A DNA stretch of 64,000 nt. Origin: Pyrenochaeta sp. MPI-SDFR-AT-0127. Lineage: Eukaryota > Ascomycota > Dothideomycetes > Pleosporales > Cucurbitariaceae. Where the stretch lies: the NCBI GenBank assembly GCA_020747015.1, contig JAGTJM010000064.1, positions 1 through 64,000 on the forward strand, read 5' to 3'. Position numbers and translations under genes: made by a program. Under the pieces are notes generated by a model. That model was given only the letters and a program-made list of their open reading frames with translations. It was not told the origin of the DNA and made no database searches. Shown in pieces: positions 32,753-44,187 of the stretch (its first letter is position 1; each line of letters opens with the position of its first letter).

Positions 32753-33877
32753 ATGCCCGCCCAACCGCACAGGCGTAGCACAAATGATCTCCTGAACTCG
32801 ACAGGCTTTCTAGGAGCAGCTGCCCGTTTCTGGCAGGTAGGGAAAAGGGCCCGCGTGCAAGCTAGATCCATGCTGATGTGCAACGTAGCGTTCCTATGCT
32901 TCCGACTATGTTGGACTCGCTATCCTGATCAGTGGATATATATTGGTAACCTTCCAAGTGCGCCCATCAAAGACATGGTCCAATTGACCGCAGTTACAGA
33001 TACAATTTCTCGCCGAACCCTTCCATCGCATGTTCTTTCTGGACAACCTCGCAATCGGATACCCGCACGCCGAAATCGAGCGTGTCCCTGTTTGTACGTA
33101 CGCCTCACGCTTCTCTCCACTCCCTTTTACTCTTGTGGTCAATATTCTAACACTTTGGTAGCATGGCTTTTCATATACGCTGGCGCAATACCCCTTGGGA
33201 CACTCGTAGCCTGGGCCCTCCTCACACGCCCTGGGACGCACAAAGCTCATGTGACAATCCTCGGATGGTTCGTCAGCCTGATCCTCACCCTGTTCATCAC
33301 CGACGTAGTCAAGAATGCCGTAGGGAGGCCACGACCAGATTTGATTGCGCGGTGTAAGCCGGAGCCAGGCACACCAGCAAATCAACTTGTTACCTTTGAA
33401 GTCTGTACCGAAAAGGACCATCATGTGCTACATGACGGCTGGCGCAGCTTCCCTAGTGGGCACAGCAGCTTCTCCTTTAGCGGACTCGGATATCTGGCGC
33501 TATTCATTGCTGGGCAATGCCACGTCTACCGCCCACGAGCCGATCTTGCCCGTGTCTTGCTTGCTCTTACGCCGCTGCTCGGTGCCGCACTTATTGCTAT
33601 ATCGCGCTGCGAAGATTACCGTCACGATGTCTACGATGTCTCTGTTGGCTCCGTCTTGGGAATGGCTGTCGCACACTATACATACAGGAGATACTATCCG
33701 GCATTGAGGAGCAAGGATTGTGCAACGCCCTACCCAAACCCTGCAGACGAAGTAAAGGGGCTTGTCAAGGCCAAGGATGACGAGGAAAGCTTGCGAGGGG
33801 CACAGGAGTTTGAACTAGACGATTTTGACGAGGATGACGAAGAACGGGAGAACAGGCCTTTGAACGGTAGAAGATAG
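32753..33877 (+). CDS. PAP2-family lipid phosphate phosphatase, DPP1-like
   Basis: Membrane phosphatase for diacylglycerol pyrophosphate, phosphatidate and related lipids. Exons are 32753-32836, 32889-32945, 33000-33093 and 33162-33877; the product has 316 residues. Splicing creates FWQRSYASDYVG, then the helix LAILISGYILIQFLAEPFHR, then MFFLDNLAIGYPHAEIERVPVS, all typical of the family. The three catalytic motifs are KNAVGRPRP, FPSGHSSFSFSGLGYL and SRCEDYRHDVYD. Several hydrophobic segments (WLFIYAGAIPLGTLVAW, ILGWFVSLILTLFITDV, VLLALTPLLGAALIAIS) give about six transmembrane helices. The C-terminal tail is acidic (ELDDFDEDDEE). ATG 32753 (MPAQPHRR) was chosen; an upstream in-frame ATG at 32564 would add 63 residues of unlikely sequence. 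Confidence 0.92.
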   Translation: MPAQPHRRSTNDLLNSTGFLGAAARFWQVGKRARVQARSMLMCNVAFLCFRLCWTRYPDQWIYIGNLPSAPIKDMVQLTAVTDTISRRTLPSHVLSGQPRNRIPARRNRACPCLYVRLTLLSTPFYSCGQYSNTLVAWLFIYAGAIPLGTLVAWALLTRPGTHKAHVTILGWFVSLILTLFITDVVKNAVGRPRPDLIARCKPEPGTPANQLVTFEVCTEKDHHVLHDGWRSFPSGHSSFSFSGLGYLALFIAGQCHVYRPRADLARVLLALTPLLGAALIAISRCEDYRHDVYDVSVGSVLGMAVAHYTYRRYYPALRSKDCATPYPNPADEVKGLVKAKDDEESLRGAQEFELDDFDEDDEERENRPLNGRR

Positions 33878-34002
33878 CGACAACATTACAAAATTTGCCA
33901 TACAATTCGGCATTCGTCGCTTCGAGCACTACAAGCTGAGAAACACTGTTACTCCATTGCTGATGCAAACAACCTGAAAATGGCAATCGCTTATGCATAA
34001 CG

Positions 34003-35480
34003 TCAAGCATGCCAGCTTTTCCGCCCCGTAACCCATTTGAAGCTCGCACACCAACCCTCTACTTCTCCTCGCTCAGCTCTTGCACACCAGTCTGCGACCT
34101 CTTGCTGTGCGACTGCACATTCTGTCCGGACCTCCTCGGCGGTCCACGCCTTCTCCTTGTCCCCGTATCTTGTTAACAGTCGTAGTAAACTCGCCTCAAA
34201 CGTCTCCATTACAACCACAAGCATCAACTTGCCAATTGATCTCTGTGCTTCGTCTTGTGCCCACTGTCCAATGGGCACATTGACAGACGTTGTCTGGATG
34301 TCGGTGAAGCCTGCTTCTTCCAAATACGAAGCGTGCATGTAGAATGTGCCGAGCGGACGGCCTGACTTGAAGGAAGCTTCCATCATGGCCTTGTAGAGCT
34401 TGCGAAGAGTCGGCATAGGAAATGCTGATGGATGGTGATCCCCAACGGGAAGCGGCACCTGCCCGAGATCATAGTCTGCAACTTCAACCCAGCCTCCTGG
34501 AGACAAACTCTTATAGATCTCTGCATACACCTCTTCCCAATGCGCAAAAGTGCCTTTCATATTACGTAGGTGGATCAACTCGAAAGCATCGCTGAAATGC
34601 CAGCCTGGGTCTGGCTGTGGGGTCAGACGAGAGAGGTCGATAGTCAAATCTTCAACAGAGGTCTCTGGATGATTTTGAGGCTGGTCAAGCTCAGCTCGGG
34701 ATCCAGATTGAGTTGGAGACGCGATTGGCTTTCTATGCGTCGTTTCGGTAAAGAAGTCGTATTGCGCAAGTCTAGCTACAAGGTCATCGACGTTTGGTTC
34801 TCTCCCCCAGACGTCCAAATCGTCCAACTCCCAAGTGACACGGCAGTCGCCCAGTGTGGCTTCGGTGGTGTCCAGATCCCATTCAGTCATGTCAATACCG
34901 ACTACTTCTGCTTGTGGATACTGGCGGGCCATTTCAACAGCCCAATGGCCAGGCCCAGTCCCCAGATCAAGGATTCTTCTCGTGGATGGTAGTAGCCGCG
35001 TGGTTGTCAGTTTTCCTTGTAGCGCGTGGACAAATATCTGGTGCTGGAGGGACAAACGATCTTGCTCCTGGAAGTCGTTGTTTGGCAGGTAAACACATGG
35101 CAGGTAGTACGTGTTGTTGCCATAAGTACGGTCATTCTCGTGGACATAATCGAGATCATCGGAAGTCAGGGTACGGACAGAGCGACTATTTCGTTTGCAT
35201 CATCAGCTTTTGACTCCAGCGGAACAGAACTCAGCAGTGAGGCTTGACACAGCGCGTGTGGGTACGTTTGTGTTGAAGAACGAGTGTTCTGGTGGGGAAC
35301 AAGAGAAGAAGCCAGACTCTCATACTGTTGAGACTTGTGTACTTACTTTGACTCCATCGACGTGGAACTCCCCGAGTCAGCTCGCGCCCGTTTGGGTGGA
35401 GAAGTTGTGTGAGGTGCTACCGACTCTTCGGGACTTAGCTTGATTGGTAAAGTGGCATTTTGTGGCGGGCCCGGGTCCAT
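34003..35480 (-). CDS. SAM-dependent methyltransferase, LaeA-like family
   Basis: Class I methyltransferase of the large fungal family that includes LaeA; substrate unknown. Exons are 35347-35480 and 34003-35185, with a 161-base intron; the product has 438 residues. Exon 1 starts MDPGPPQNATLPIK and is disordered, as the family's N-terminus usually is. Exon 2 has VHENDRTYGNNTYYLP, then EQDRLSLQHQIF, the SAM-binding motif ILDLGTGPGHWAVEMA with GIDMTEW after it, and FELIHLRNMKG. A later SPGGWVEVADYD follows. The intron is longer than its neighbours' and an extra small exon within it cannot be excluded. No biosynthetic gene cluster surrounds it, so a role in secondary metabolism regulation is not indicated by context. 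It converges with the lipid phosphatase 125 bases away. Confidence 0.83.
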
Positions 35481-37395
35481 GGTAAGAAGCGAGCTGGTAA
35501 GGCGTAGACGACCTCACTTGTGTAGGGTTAGGGTGGCGAAAGACGGATGTATAGATCAATAAAGGTGCAAGTGCTTTTGCCTTTGGCGTGAGCGCTGCAT
35601 TCGTAATGTCCAAGGGCGGTTGGTGCTGAACTTTGATGTTGCAGACTTTAAGCGACGGTGGGTTGATACTGGCAGGGCGTGTATTTGCTTGGATAGACGG
35701 AAGCATACAGAAAATGGACCAGGGGTAGAGCGCGTACGGCCGGCCGAGAGCCGTCTGGTCGGTGAATCGGAGCGTAAATAGCGTTGTTGTCGATGCCCCA
35801 AGTGGCGGCTTCTTTGGTACTGCTTTTGTAAGAGGCCGATCAAGACGTTGGGCGGTAAGGGGGATGGAGATCAGACTTGGAAGCTTCGGGAGTAGCTAAG
35901 CAGCGGGTCTCGACCACATTCTGAGACTGGCAAGACAGGCAGACAGGCAGTCGGATTAATCAAATGCCGCAGCTGCGGATACGCAGGCTTCTGTGGTACA
36001 CGTTAGACGCTCGACCGTGACGAGCAGTTCTGACACAGCTGAATTACAAAGCACAGCGGTGACCAGTCGACCTTGAACCATGCAACAATCACTTGATCAA
36101 TGGGAAACGGGAGACGGGAAATGGGAAAACGGAGAGGAGATGGGAGGAGACAGGAGGCAGGACGAAGAAGCGTTCTACGAGAAGAAAACATCAACGCAAT
36201 CTCCGTATTGTGCATTCCGTGTCCGCGGGCTATCGCAAGGCGAAGGGGCTGGTCGACTAACCCTGGCACAGTGGATGGGGATGAGGTTCGAAGGGGGGGG
36301 GGCTTCTGCACTGGTCCTGGGTCTAGTGTAATGCAGTGTGGTATATGCGCTAATTGTGCAATGCAAGCCGCAAAGTCTAAGAGGGGCTTGGCCCTGGCGT
36401 GAGGGCAAGTCGTCTGTTGGAGGCCCATAGGAGGAGGAAGGGGTTTTGGCGGCGCAGCAGGGGGAGCAGCCATGCGGTCGGAACCAGCTATTCTGGCGGC
36501 GTGGCGGTGTGGCGGCGTGGGGTTTTCCAGGCCCTCCACCCAAGATCGTCGCTCAACCAGATTGTCGGGGCGGATTCATCCAACATTCACAGGTCGCGCC
36601 AAAGGCTGGCCACAATGTCGAGAGCCGGCAGGGCGCTCCGGCGCCGTAGAGCGGAGACAAGCTTTGGCTGTCGAGTGTGCAGTCATGTGATGCAACCACA
36701 ACGGAACGAAACGGAACAGGACATCCTAGAAGGTGCAGCGGGCAGCTAGACAGCGCTGCATCAATCACCGGGGGGCACTGGTCAGTTGCACGTGGTTGGC
36801 GACGAGTCTGCATCCAGGTGGCTGGTTTTGACCATGGAGCCCGTGATGCCCATGTCGACAAGCTGCCGTCTACAACAACCCCTCACAATGTCAGTGCTTG
36901 ATCATGCATGAGACACGCGAAGACCTTGGTCGCTGGATTGCACGCCCGAGGTCGCTTTGTATGCGGCCAGGCCTCGTTGCATAACTGGACCTTCTCGCCG
37001 CGCATGCAAATCCCACCCTGCTGCATGCATTGCGGCGCCCTGTGGCCCAGGACCGCAAGTCATGTTCCCTATTCATCAAGAGCATTGGCCGACAAACCAC
37101 TCAAGCAGGTAAGCCATGAGCACCCAGGAGCGACAAGGCGACCAAGTAAGGCGGGCAGCAAGCATATGCAAAATGTGTCAAGAAATGTAGAATAGCTATG
37201 TCATGGGAGAAGTGCGAGGAGCCGAGTGATAGCCTGCCCTAGACACACTCTCTTGCCTGCACAATCGCGCCCCATCCCAGGCCGCGCGCAGTACAAGTAT
37301 ACCTTCCAGCAATGGCTTTCTGAGGTTTCGTCCTACGCTTTGCTCGCGAATCATTCTCAAGCACGGGAAACAGATTGCCGAACGGCAATCTGCGT
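35481..37395. other. Intergenic region with GC-rich and G-run tracts
   Basis: 1.9 kb. Long open frames occur on both strands at 36000-36750 but overlap one another, are proline- or arginine-rich and lack conserved features. A G10 run lies at 36293-36302 and GGCGGCGTGG-type repeats near 36490-36525. An inverted repeat lies next to the end of the glycyl-tRNA synthetase gene. Confidence 0.5.
37371..37392 (-). other. Perfect inverted repeat just after the glycyl-tRNA synthetase stop codon
   Basis: Arms of 10 bases, CAGATTGCCG and CGGCAATCTG, separated by AA. The repeat begins three bases 3' of the minus-strand stop codon (37396-37398), so in mRNA it would form a hairpin at the start of the 3' UTR. 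The two-base gap means the top pairs must open to form a loop. Confidence 0.8.
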
Positions 37396-39755
37396 CTAGT
37401 CTACCTCCTGGCCCTCAAACTTAGGCAAACGAGCGGCCACGTCTGCCCATTTTTCCGTACCGTTGACGAGGCTAGAAATAGCTTGGGCAATGTCTTCTAA
37501 GCTAGCACGCACCTGCTCCGTCGAGTCACGGTCTCTTAGCGTGAAAGTCTGATCCTTGACTGACTGGAAGTCGATGGTGATACCCAGAGGTGTACCCAAT
37601 TCGTCGTTACGCTATCCCATGTTAGGTTGAAGAAAGGTTGGGGCACGCTTGGGCACTTCATCTTACCGAATAACGCTTGCCAATGGATGCGCCAGAGTCA
37701 TCAACACGGCTAGAAATACCGCTATCTTGTAGCTTATCACTGAGCAGTCGTACAAAGGGCTTGAAGTCAGTATGTGAGCTGAGTGGCACAATGAGAACCT
37801 TGGTGGGTGCCACTGTTGGGGGAAAAGAGAGAACACCACGGGCTTCGTCTTGCTCGCGTGTCCAGTAAATGTGCTCGCAAAGGGCCTGACATGGTCAGTA
37901 AACATCATCGGCTTCAATCAGCGAACAACTCACGTAGACTATTCTGCCGATACCGAATGACGGTTCGATAACATTGGGCGTGTACTCGCGTACATTCTCC
38001 ACCCTTGTGCGCTTTTCGATGCTAATAAGCTCCTTGGGAACCTCGACCTTGCCATCGCCAATACCAGGAACGTCGACGATGATCTTGCCTTCCTTTCCCA
38101 GATCTAGAGACAACTTTTCTCGTACGTCTTGCGAAAGGGCCTCGATGGCTGCTTCCACTGTTTTGCCGTCCTTCTTGAACTTGGGACCGAATTTCTTTTT
38201 GTCCAGGTCACACTGCCACTCTTCAATGACGAGCGGCTCTTTTCTGGGCTCGCGCACAACGAGTGGCGCGCCAGTCTTCTTCATGTGCACAGTGAGGTCG
38301 TATGCACTTCGATCTGCACAGCCAACACACTCTATCCAACCATATGATGTGAGCAATTCCGCGTCCCAGCAGTCTGCCGCATAATGCGCCATCTCATTGG
38401 CCATGTGCTGCCGAAATCGAATCTTCTTCGAGTCGACACCAATCTTTAGAAGAAATTGTTGGATGCGGGCTAGAAAGTACCCAAGCGTCTCGTTGTCGAC
38501 AAGACCGGTTTCGACGGCTTTGCCAATCTTGGTGGTCGAGACTGTTGTCTTGCCAGAGAGCTGGACTTCTCGATTGAGAAGCTCAAGCTCAACATCCTTG
38601 ACCTCATCGAAACGAGGATGCTTCTTGCCCCCTTCGGGGTCGACAAAGTGCTCGATCTCAGCCATTAAAAACTCTCGGACTCGTAGCAGCCCGGCGCGCG
38701 GGGAGATCTCATTTCGGAACGACTTGCCAATGGACGCAGATGCGAAGGGCATTTGTTGCTGGTTGAACTCAAGCAGCTTCTGGAAGTTGACAAATTGTCC
38801 CTGGGCGGTCTCTGGGCGCAGGTAGCCAGGCATGTTCGATGACGGGCCAATCGAGGTCTGGAACATGAGGTTGAAGGCGACGGGTGGCAATAGCTCACCA
38901 TTCGTCGCGGGATTCTTAATGTCGTACTTTTTCATGAGCAAGCCGAGCTCCTCGCCGTTGTAGTTGTCGATTTTGGCCAGCACCTCCTCGAGTTCCTGCA
39001 CCAGCGCATCGTCAAGCTTCACGGCGGCGATGTTCTTTACCTTCTTTTTCTTCTTCTTGGGGTCCTCCTCTTCTGCTTCCACCTTTTGACCGCGTGCTTC
39101 CTTGTCGCCCTTCAGCCTAGCCTCCAGCACCTCCTCAACCAAGTGATCTGCTCGAAAGATCTCGCCCGTTTTTGGGTCTTTGCACATCCAATCGGCGAAC
39201 TTGTCAACGTGGCCGGATGTCTTGAGGACTTCATGGGGCGTGAGCATGGTGCAATCGACTGTAGTTTGTCAGTGCAGAACTTTCGACAGCCTTGCGTGTG
39301 CTCTACCCTCGAGCATGTTTTCCTTGAGTACAAAGTGTTTCCGCCATGTGTCGACAATGTTATTTGTGAGGGCACAGCCGGGGGGCCCGTAGTCGTAGAG
39401 GCCCGAGACACCACCGTATATGTCAAAGGCGGGCGTGTAGAATAGTCGTCGCTGCAATTGTCAACTGTGACTCCGCCCGGGCTATTGGTGTTTCTTTTCT
39501 TTGTGGGCGCATGCATACTTTCATGAGAGATTCAAGCGAGGCCCTGTCAAAGGGCTTGCCCTTGAACGTGGTCATGTCACTGGACATGGTGGCCTGGTCT
39601 TTCCGCTGGGGGACTTGAAATCGAAAGTGGGCTGGTGTTGTTGTGAAGCTTTTGGTGGGATGTACAAGGCAAGGCGGGGCACTAAAAACGGGCGCGCAGG
39701 GCCGCAGTGAAGAGAAGAAGCAACCGGCGGGCCACAACCGCAATGACTGGCGCAT
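37396..39755 (-). CDS. GRS1: Glycyl-tRNA synthetase, cytosolic and probably mitochondrial
   Basis: Class II synthetase charging tRNA-Gly. Exons are 39519-39755, 39307-39451, 37934-39258, 37667-37885 and 37396-37611; the product has 713 residues from the first ATG or 657 from ATG 39587. Core features are FDIYGGVSGLYDYGPPG, VDCTMLTPHEVLKTSGHVDKF, RPETAQGQFVNF, FASASIGKSFRNEISPR, WIECVGCADRSAYDL and PSFGIGRIVY. The C-terminal anticodon-binding domain (VLIVPLSS...) lies in the last two exons. A Lys-rich KKKKKKVKNIAAVK insertion is typical of eukaryotic forms. The extension before ATG 39587 is free of acidic residues for its first 50 positions, with Arg, Ser, Leu and aromatic residues, as in a mitochondrial presequence. 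Yeast makes both forms from one gene using a UUG; here both starts are AUG. Confidence 0.95.
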
Positions 39756-40066
39756 GCACGTGCTGTCCTCTACTATGCGAGAGGACGACAGGGCCTAATG
39801 AGTGACTGGATGCAATATACACAGATGAGGCTACGTCACCGTCAATGACTCTTCGCAGCCGCGATTGCGAAAGTCTCCACGCGACACGCCAAGATTTATC
39901 GGAGGAAGGAATCGCCGCCCCGCAAAAAAGTTCGGGATAGTGTGCACCAGGGCGTGGAACCCAGTTGCACATACTCGACACGTCCGGCAGCAGTCGCTCG
40001 AACTGACTGGCGCATCATACCAGACACGCCACTGACGGCCATCGGCCATCTTTTGCCCTGCAGACC
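39756..40066. promoter_or_regulatory. Divergent promoter of GRS1 and RPF1
   Basis: 311 bases between outward ATGs of two translation-related genes. It contains GATGAG at 39824-39829, the core of the PAC element of ribosome-biogenesis promoters, and TACGTCA at 39832-39838, a CRE-like site three bases away. A TGACTC half-site for Gcn4/CpcA lies at 39846-39851. These are pattern matches only. Confidence 0.55.
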
Positions 40067-41430
40067 ATGGCCTTCACACCCAGTGCGCCCACCGGCTTCA
40101 AGCCCAAGAACAAGCTCCGCCGACAAGCCGCACATCTCTCGATCAAGAAGGCCAGGGAAGCCGAGAAGCGCGACTTGAGACATCGTCGAAAGCGCGAGGA
40201 AGAAAAAGACCCTTCTCTGCGGCAAGAGCGCCATGCCCGCAACGTTCCTGCCACAATCGACAGCAAGCGAGTGTGGGACCATGAGCCAGTGGGAGACGAA
40301 GAAGATGCGCTGGGCTGGGCCGTTGATGTAGAACGCCTTGCAAAAAGAAGAAAGCTTGAGCAGGAAGCGGCGGAAGCGGGACAGGCCCAGCATAGCGAAG
40401 AAGACGGTGTACTGGCACAGCTGAAGAAGCGAGAGCAGCAACCAGGTGAAGATGAAGACGAGGACTTGGACGACAACACAGACAGCATGCTGGATTCGGA
40501 TTCTGACTCTGAGCCTGACGCCTCCGAGCTAGGCTCCGACTCTACGCCATCAAGCAAACGCAAAACCGGCCCTCCAAAACGCGCCGCCAGCCCTACCACC
40601 TCAACAGCAACCAATCTCGAACTTTCCCCCGAATTCCTCAAACAAAAGTTCCCCCAATTATTCGAACCCGCCCTTGAGCCCAAAATCCTCATAACTACAT
40701 CCATAAATTCAACTCTACACAAGGAAGCTGAGATCCTCACCTCTCTCTTCCCAAACAGCACATACATCCGGCGAACCGCCCATGTCCATGCACACAAGTA
40801 CTCGGTTCGCGAAATTGCAGAATTCGCATCAGCGCGCCATTACACCGCTTTGGTCGTCCTTATGCAAGCAGAACACGAGAAGAAACCCGATGGCCTGGAT
40901 ATCATACATCTGCCGACTGGGCCACACTTTCACTTTAGCGTGACGAATTGGGTCGAGGGAAAGAAGTTGCCGAGGCATGCAAACGATACAGGCCATTATC
41001 CAGAGCTGATACTGAATAATTTCAAAACTCCGCTGGGTATCTTGACGGCACATCTATTCAAGGGCTTGTTCCCTGCGATGCCGGAGTTGGAAGGACGGCA
41101 AGTCTTGACTTTACACAACCAACGTGATTACATCTTCATGAGACGCCATCGATATGTTTTTCGTGACAAGCGCGAGACAGAAAAACCCATCATGGGAACG
41201 GACGGTAAGCCACTCAAGGGTGTGGAGGACGTAAAGGTAGGTATGCAGGAAATTGGGTAAGTTGTGCTATTCCAAACAGAACCCTTTTGACATCCTTTGC
41301 TAAACATACTTGCAGACCGCGCATGACACTCAAGCTTCGCCGTATAGACCGCGGTATCCAATTCAAAAGTGGCCAAGAGTGGCAATGGAAAGGGAGAATG
41401 GAGAAGAAGAGGACGCGCTTCAACATGTAG
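40067..41430 (+). CDS. RPF1: Ribosome production factor 1 (Brix-domain protein)
   Basis: Nucleolar 60S assembly factor needed for 27S pre-rRNA processing. Exons are 40067-41256 and 41316-41430, intron 59 bases; the product has 434 residues. The N-terminus is very basic (KPKNKLRRQAAHLSIKKARE), followed by an acidic low-complexity stretch around residues 125-160. The Brix domain starts near PKILITTSINSTLHKEAEIL and includes FPNSTYIRRTAH, HLPTGPHFHFSVTNW and FKTPLGILTAHLFKGLFP. The second exon supplies the end, PRMTLKLRRIDRGIQFKSG, with the basic KKRTRFNM tail. It shares a 311-base promoter with glycyl-tRNA synthetase. Confidence 0.95.
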
Positions 41431-42503
41431 AGGGAGCTCGATACTCCTACATATCGAATCGTGGCAGCCTGCAATACGCATTCTGTTGCATACAAACCAG
41501 CCTTTTGCATCCGTAATCTTGATTCCCGTGATACATTGGTTGTAGCAAATTGGGCGCGCCTCGATGTTCTGACTAGGTCGAAACATATTCGCATGATCAC
41601 CGTACCATCGGTGAAGAATATCAAGACTGAAGATTGCACTGGGGCTTATCCCCTAAAACACAGCACGCCTTGAAAAACAGCACACAAGAGTCTACATTTC
41701 TGTCGAACCCAGCGTTTCTGCCCAGCACGCTTCCAGATCTAATCCCACGTCTGCGTATTGATCCTGTTTCATTCACTACTTGCCACCACCTCCTGATTCG
41801 CCCCGTTCGCATCCTTCTCGCCAACTTCCTCCGCCCTGACCTGTCTGTCTCTCGCCTCGCGAACCGGAACATTTGCTGAACAGTTCCTTTGGGTTACAGA
41901 TTATAGCCCGGGCGCAGTTCAGACATCTGGTGGCCACTATCGTTTTACGAATTGCAGGGAAATGCGAATGTTGCATTACTTGTGGCCTTGTATGGCGAAT
42001 TGCAAAATAAATAGAATAATGATGTGGGGGTTATTGTTTAACACTACAGTGCCATGGTGGCGTACCTTGGGCCGTTTTGAATGTTTTGAATGTTTTGATC
42101 AGGAGGAGATACGGGCAGTCGCCCATTGTGACGTCCCAAATGAAACAACTTGTGCCGGTTGTCATGGACTACTATCAGGGCTTGACCATGGTAGTATGTG
42201 TCCCAACTGTTTATTTTCATTTCGCATTATAGTCGGTCCTCACCATGCGCAGCAGAGGCCACACCTGCTGCTGCTGTATTGACTGTTGCGTGTTTCTTGA
42301 GGGAGGTAGTGAAACGGCATCGTGGTGCCGAAGAACAATATCAATAGACTGATGTGGAACAACAGGATGAGGGCGTTGAAGCGACTGTTGATTATCTGTG
42401 TATGTTGGAACAGTCCACTTGAATATGCATGCTGTGATATCGGATACAACAGATTTCTGTTGCTCTACGAAATCTTTTCAGTACAGAGGTCAAGTGGATG
42501 CAA
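41431..42503. other. Convergent 3' flanks of RPF1 and CAF1
   Basis: 1.07 kb, no supported gene. A short tandem repeat GTTTTGAAT (two copies plus a partial) lies near 42073-42098. Confidence 0.5.
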
Positions 42504-44187
42504 CTACTTGCCACCATAGCCTCCAAACGCTCCCGGAGTCATCATTCCTCCCTGTCCTGATGGGCCTGGCGTTGTTGCAAGACCTGCAGGATGATTTGTT
42601 GGTGTGCTGGGGCCGTCCCCCCCATGTCTTGCATTGCCTGGGTGGAACATCATTCCATTCATACCTTGAAAGCCCGTCAACGTTTGCGCGCCTTGTGCAG
42701 CTAGTACGGCCGCTTGCGCAGTCGCACTGGCAGGCGGACCGACACCTGTGAGTCCCCACATCTGACCGTTCATCTCATCGGGTATGTTGCCATCAAAGAT
42801 CTTCTTCCTCATCTCCCAGAAGACGGTTCCGGTGAGCCATGCATCAGATCCTGCTGTGTGTGAATTACCCACACGCTGACAGCCAAGCTCATCGGCAAGA
42901 TCCTGAAGGCCAGACTTTGTGCCGAGGTTGTTCAAAATGTTGGTCGCTGTGGATCCGATGACACCACGGCGCACAAGATTGTTTGCATGGCGCCAAAGAT
43001 ACTTGACATCTAATAAACGGGGGAAAAAAACCTCGACGAGCTTGCGGTATGCATCTTCATCCTCGGGCAATGGTTTTGAGCTGAGCATCTTCACCAAATA
43101 TGCAAAGTCGTAGCCAGAATGGAAGGAAATCCAGTTCACGTCATCCGTCAAAGTCATCCCAGACGTGATGAGGAGTGAGCCGAACTCCTGTGGGTCAATG
43201 CCTTGACTGTTGTGTTTCTCGAAATCGGCACCAGACTTTTTGAGCATTTGGATAGATTCTTCGTTGTACATATCGTCTTCTAGGGAAAAGTGGAAGTTGA
43301 AGGTCCATGTACATGGGCATACAACAATATTATTCGCATAGCGTTGCAACGACTTGGGTTGGTAATTTAATTGTGAAGGGTCGAGATGCGATGGAGGAAT
43401 CTCGCCCTGTATTGAGAAAAGAGTAACGCCAAGTTGTATGATTTTGAGGAGGTCGACATTACAGCGCACCGTCTGATAATGATAAGACGCCTTTGAGTTG
43501 AAATCTCCTATGGGTCGTGCGACAACACCAGGAAACTCTGTGTCCTGTGTACAGCGTGAGCATAGCGACTGGCAAAATGAAGAGACAAAGAATGCAAGCT
43601 ACCGCGTTGAGAGAATATGTCGTGCCACCACTTATTGGGCACTTTACACACACACACGGACAAATCAGACACGGCGCAGACAGAAAAGGAGTCCAATCAG
43701 CTTGTAAGGAAAAAGGTATACTAACCATGCTGATGTAGGGATATTGGTCGATGAGTGAGCGCAGCATATCCATCTCTTGGTGCAGATTTGAACGCCAGAC
43801 TTCGCGAATGCGCTGGCCCGCGAGTCCTTTTGCGCCATCTTGTCCACGAACAGCGTTTTCTTGTAACTGAGCGCCGTGGGCAAAGCGCATGCGCGCCTCG
43901 TGGCCGTCCAGGCCGGTGCCTCCCCCAGCGCCACCCAGCGCTGCTGCAGCTCCCAGACCTGCGCCTCCGAGGCCGCCGCCTAGACCTGCCGCTGATTGGA
44001 AGCCGGTCTGGTGCTGGCCGAAGAGATTGAGGTTGTGGGCTTGGTTGCCGCCGAAGCCCTGGTGCTGTATGTTCTGTTGGTGCTGTTGGTGCTGCTGCTG
44101 CTGCGGTTGCTGTGGTATCGGCCCAGAGAGATGTGCGAAGGGATTGGAGAGGTTGTGGCCGGGGAAGCGGCCCCCATGAGGCGGCAT
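42504..44187 (-). CDS. POP2: CCR4-NOT deadenylase subunit CAF1/POP2
   Basis: Poly(A)-specific 3' exonuclease subunit of CCR4-NOT. Exons are 43726-44187 and 42504-43544 with a 181-base intron; the product has 500 residues. The N-terminus is low complexity: a Gln/His run (PQQPQQQQHQQHQQ) then Gly/Ala repeats. The DEDDh catalytic residues are visible: DTEF at the exon 2 start, the second Asp in DDVNWISFHSGYDFAY, and His/Asp in HTAGSDAWLTG. Family segments VDLLKIIQLGVTLF, CPCTWTFNFHFSLEDDMYNEES and RLLDVKYLWR also match. The long C-terminal tail is Gly/Pro/Met-rich, as in fungal POP2. The intron splits the first catalytic motif so that D is the first residue of exon 2. It is divergent from NDUFB3. 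Confidence 0.95.

Noticed and set aside
34003..35480. Secondary-metabolite cluster around the LaeA-like methyltransferase
   Set aside because: No polyketide, peptide or terpene synthase, cytochrome P450 or cluster transporter in the neighbourhood.
36003..36539. 178-codon proline-rich frame on the minus strand
   Set aside because: Overlaps equally long frames on the other strand; composition follows local GC skew rather than a protein.
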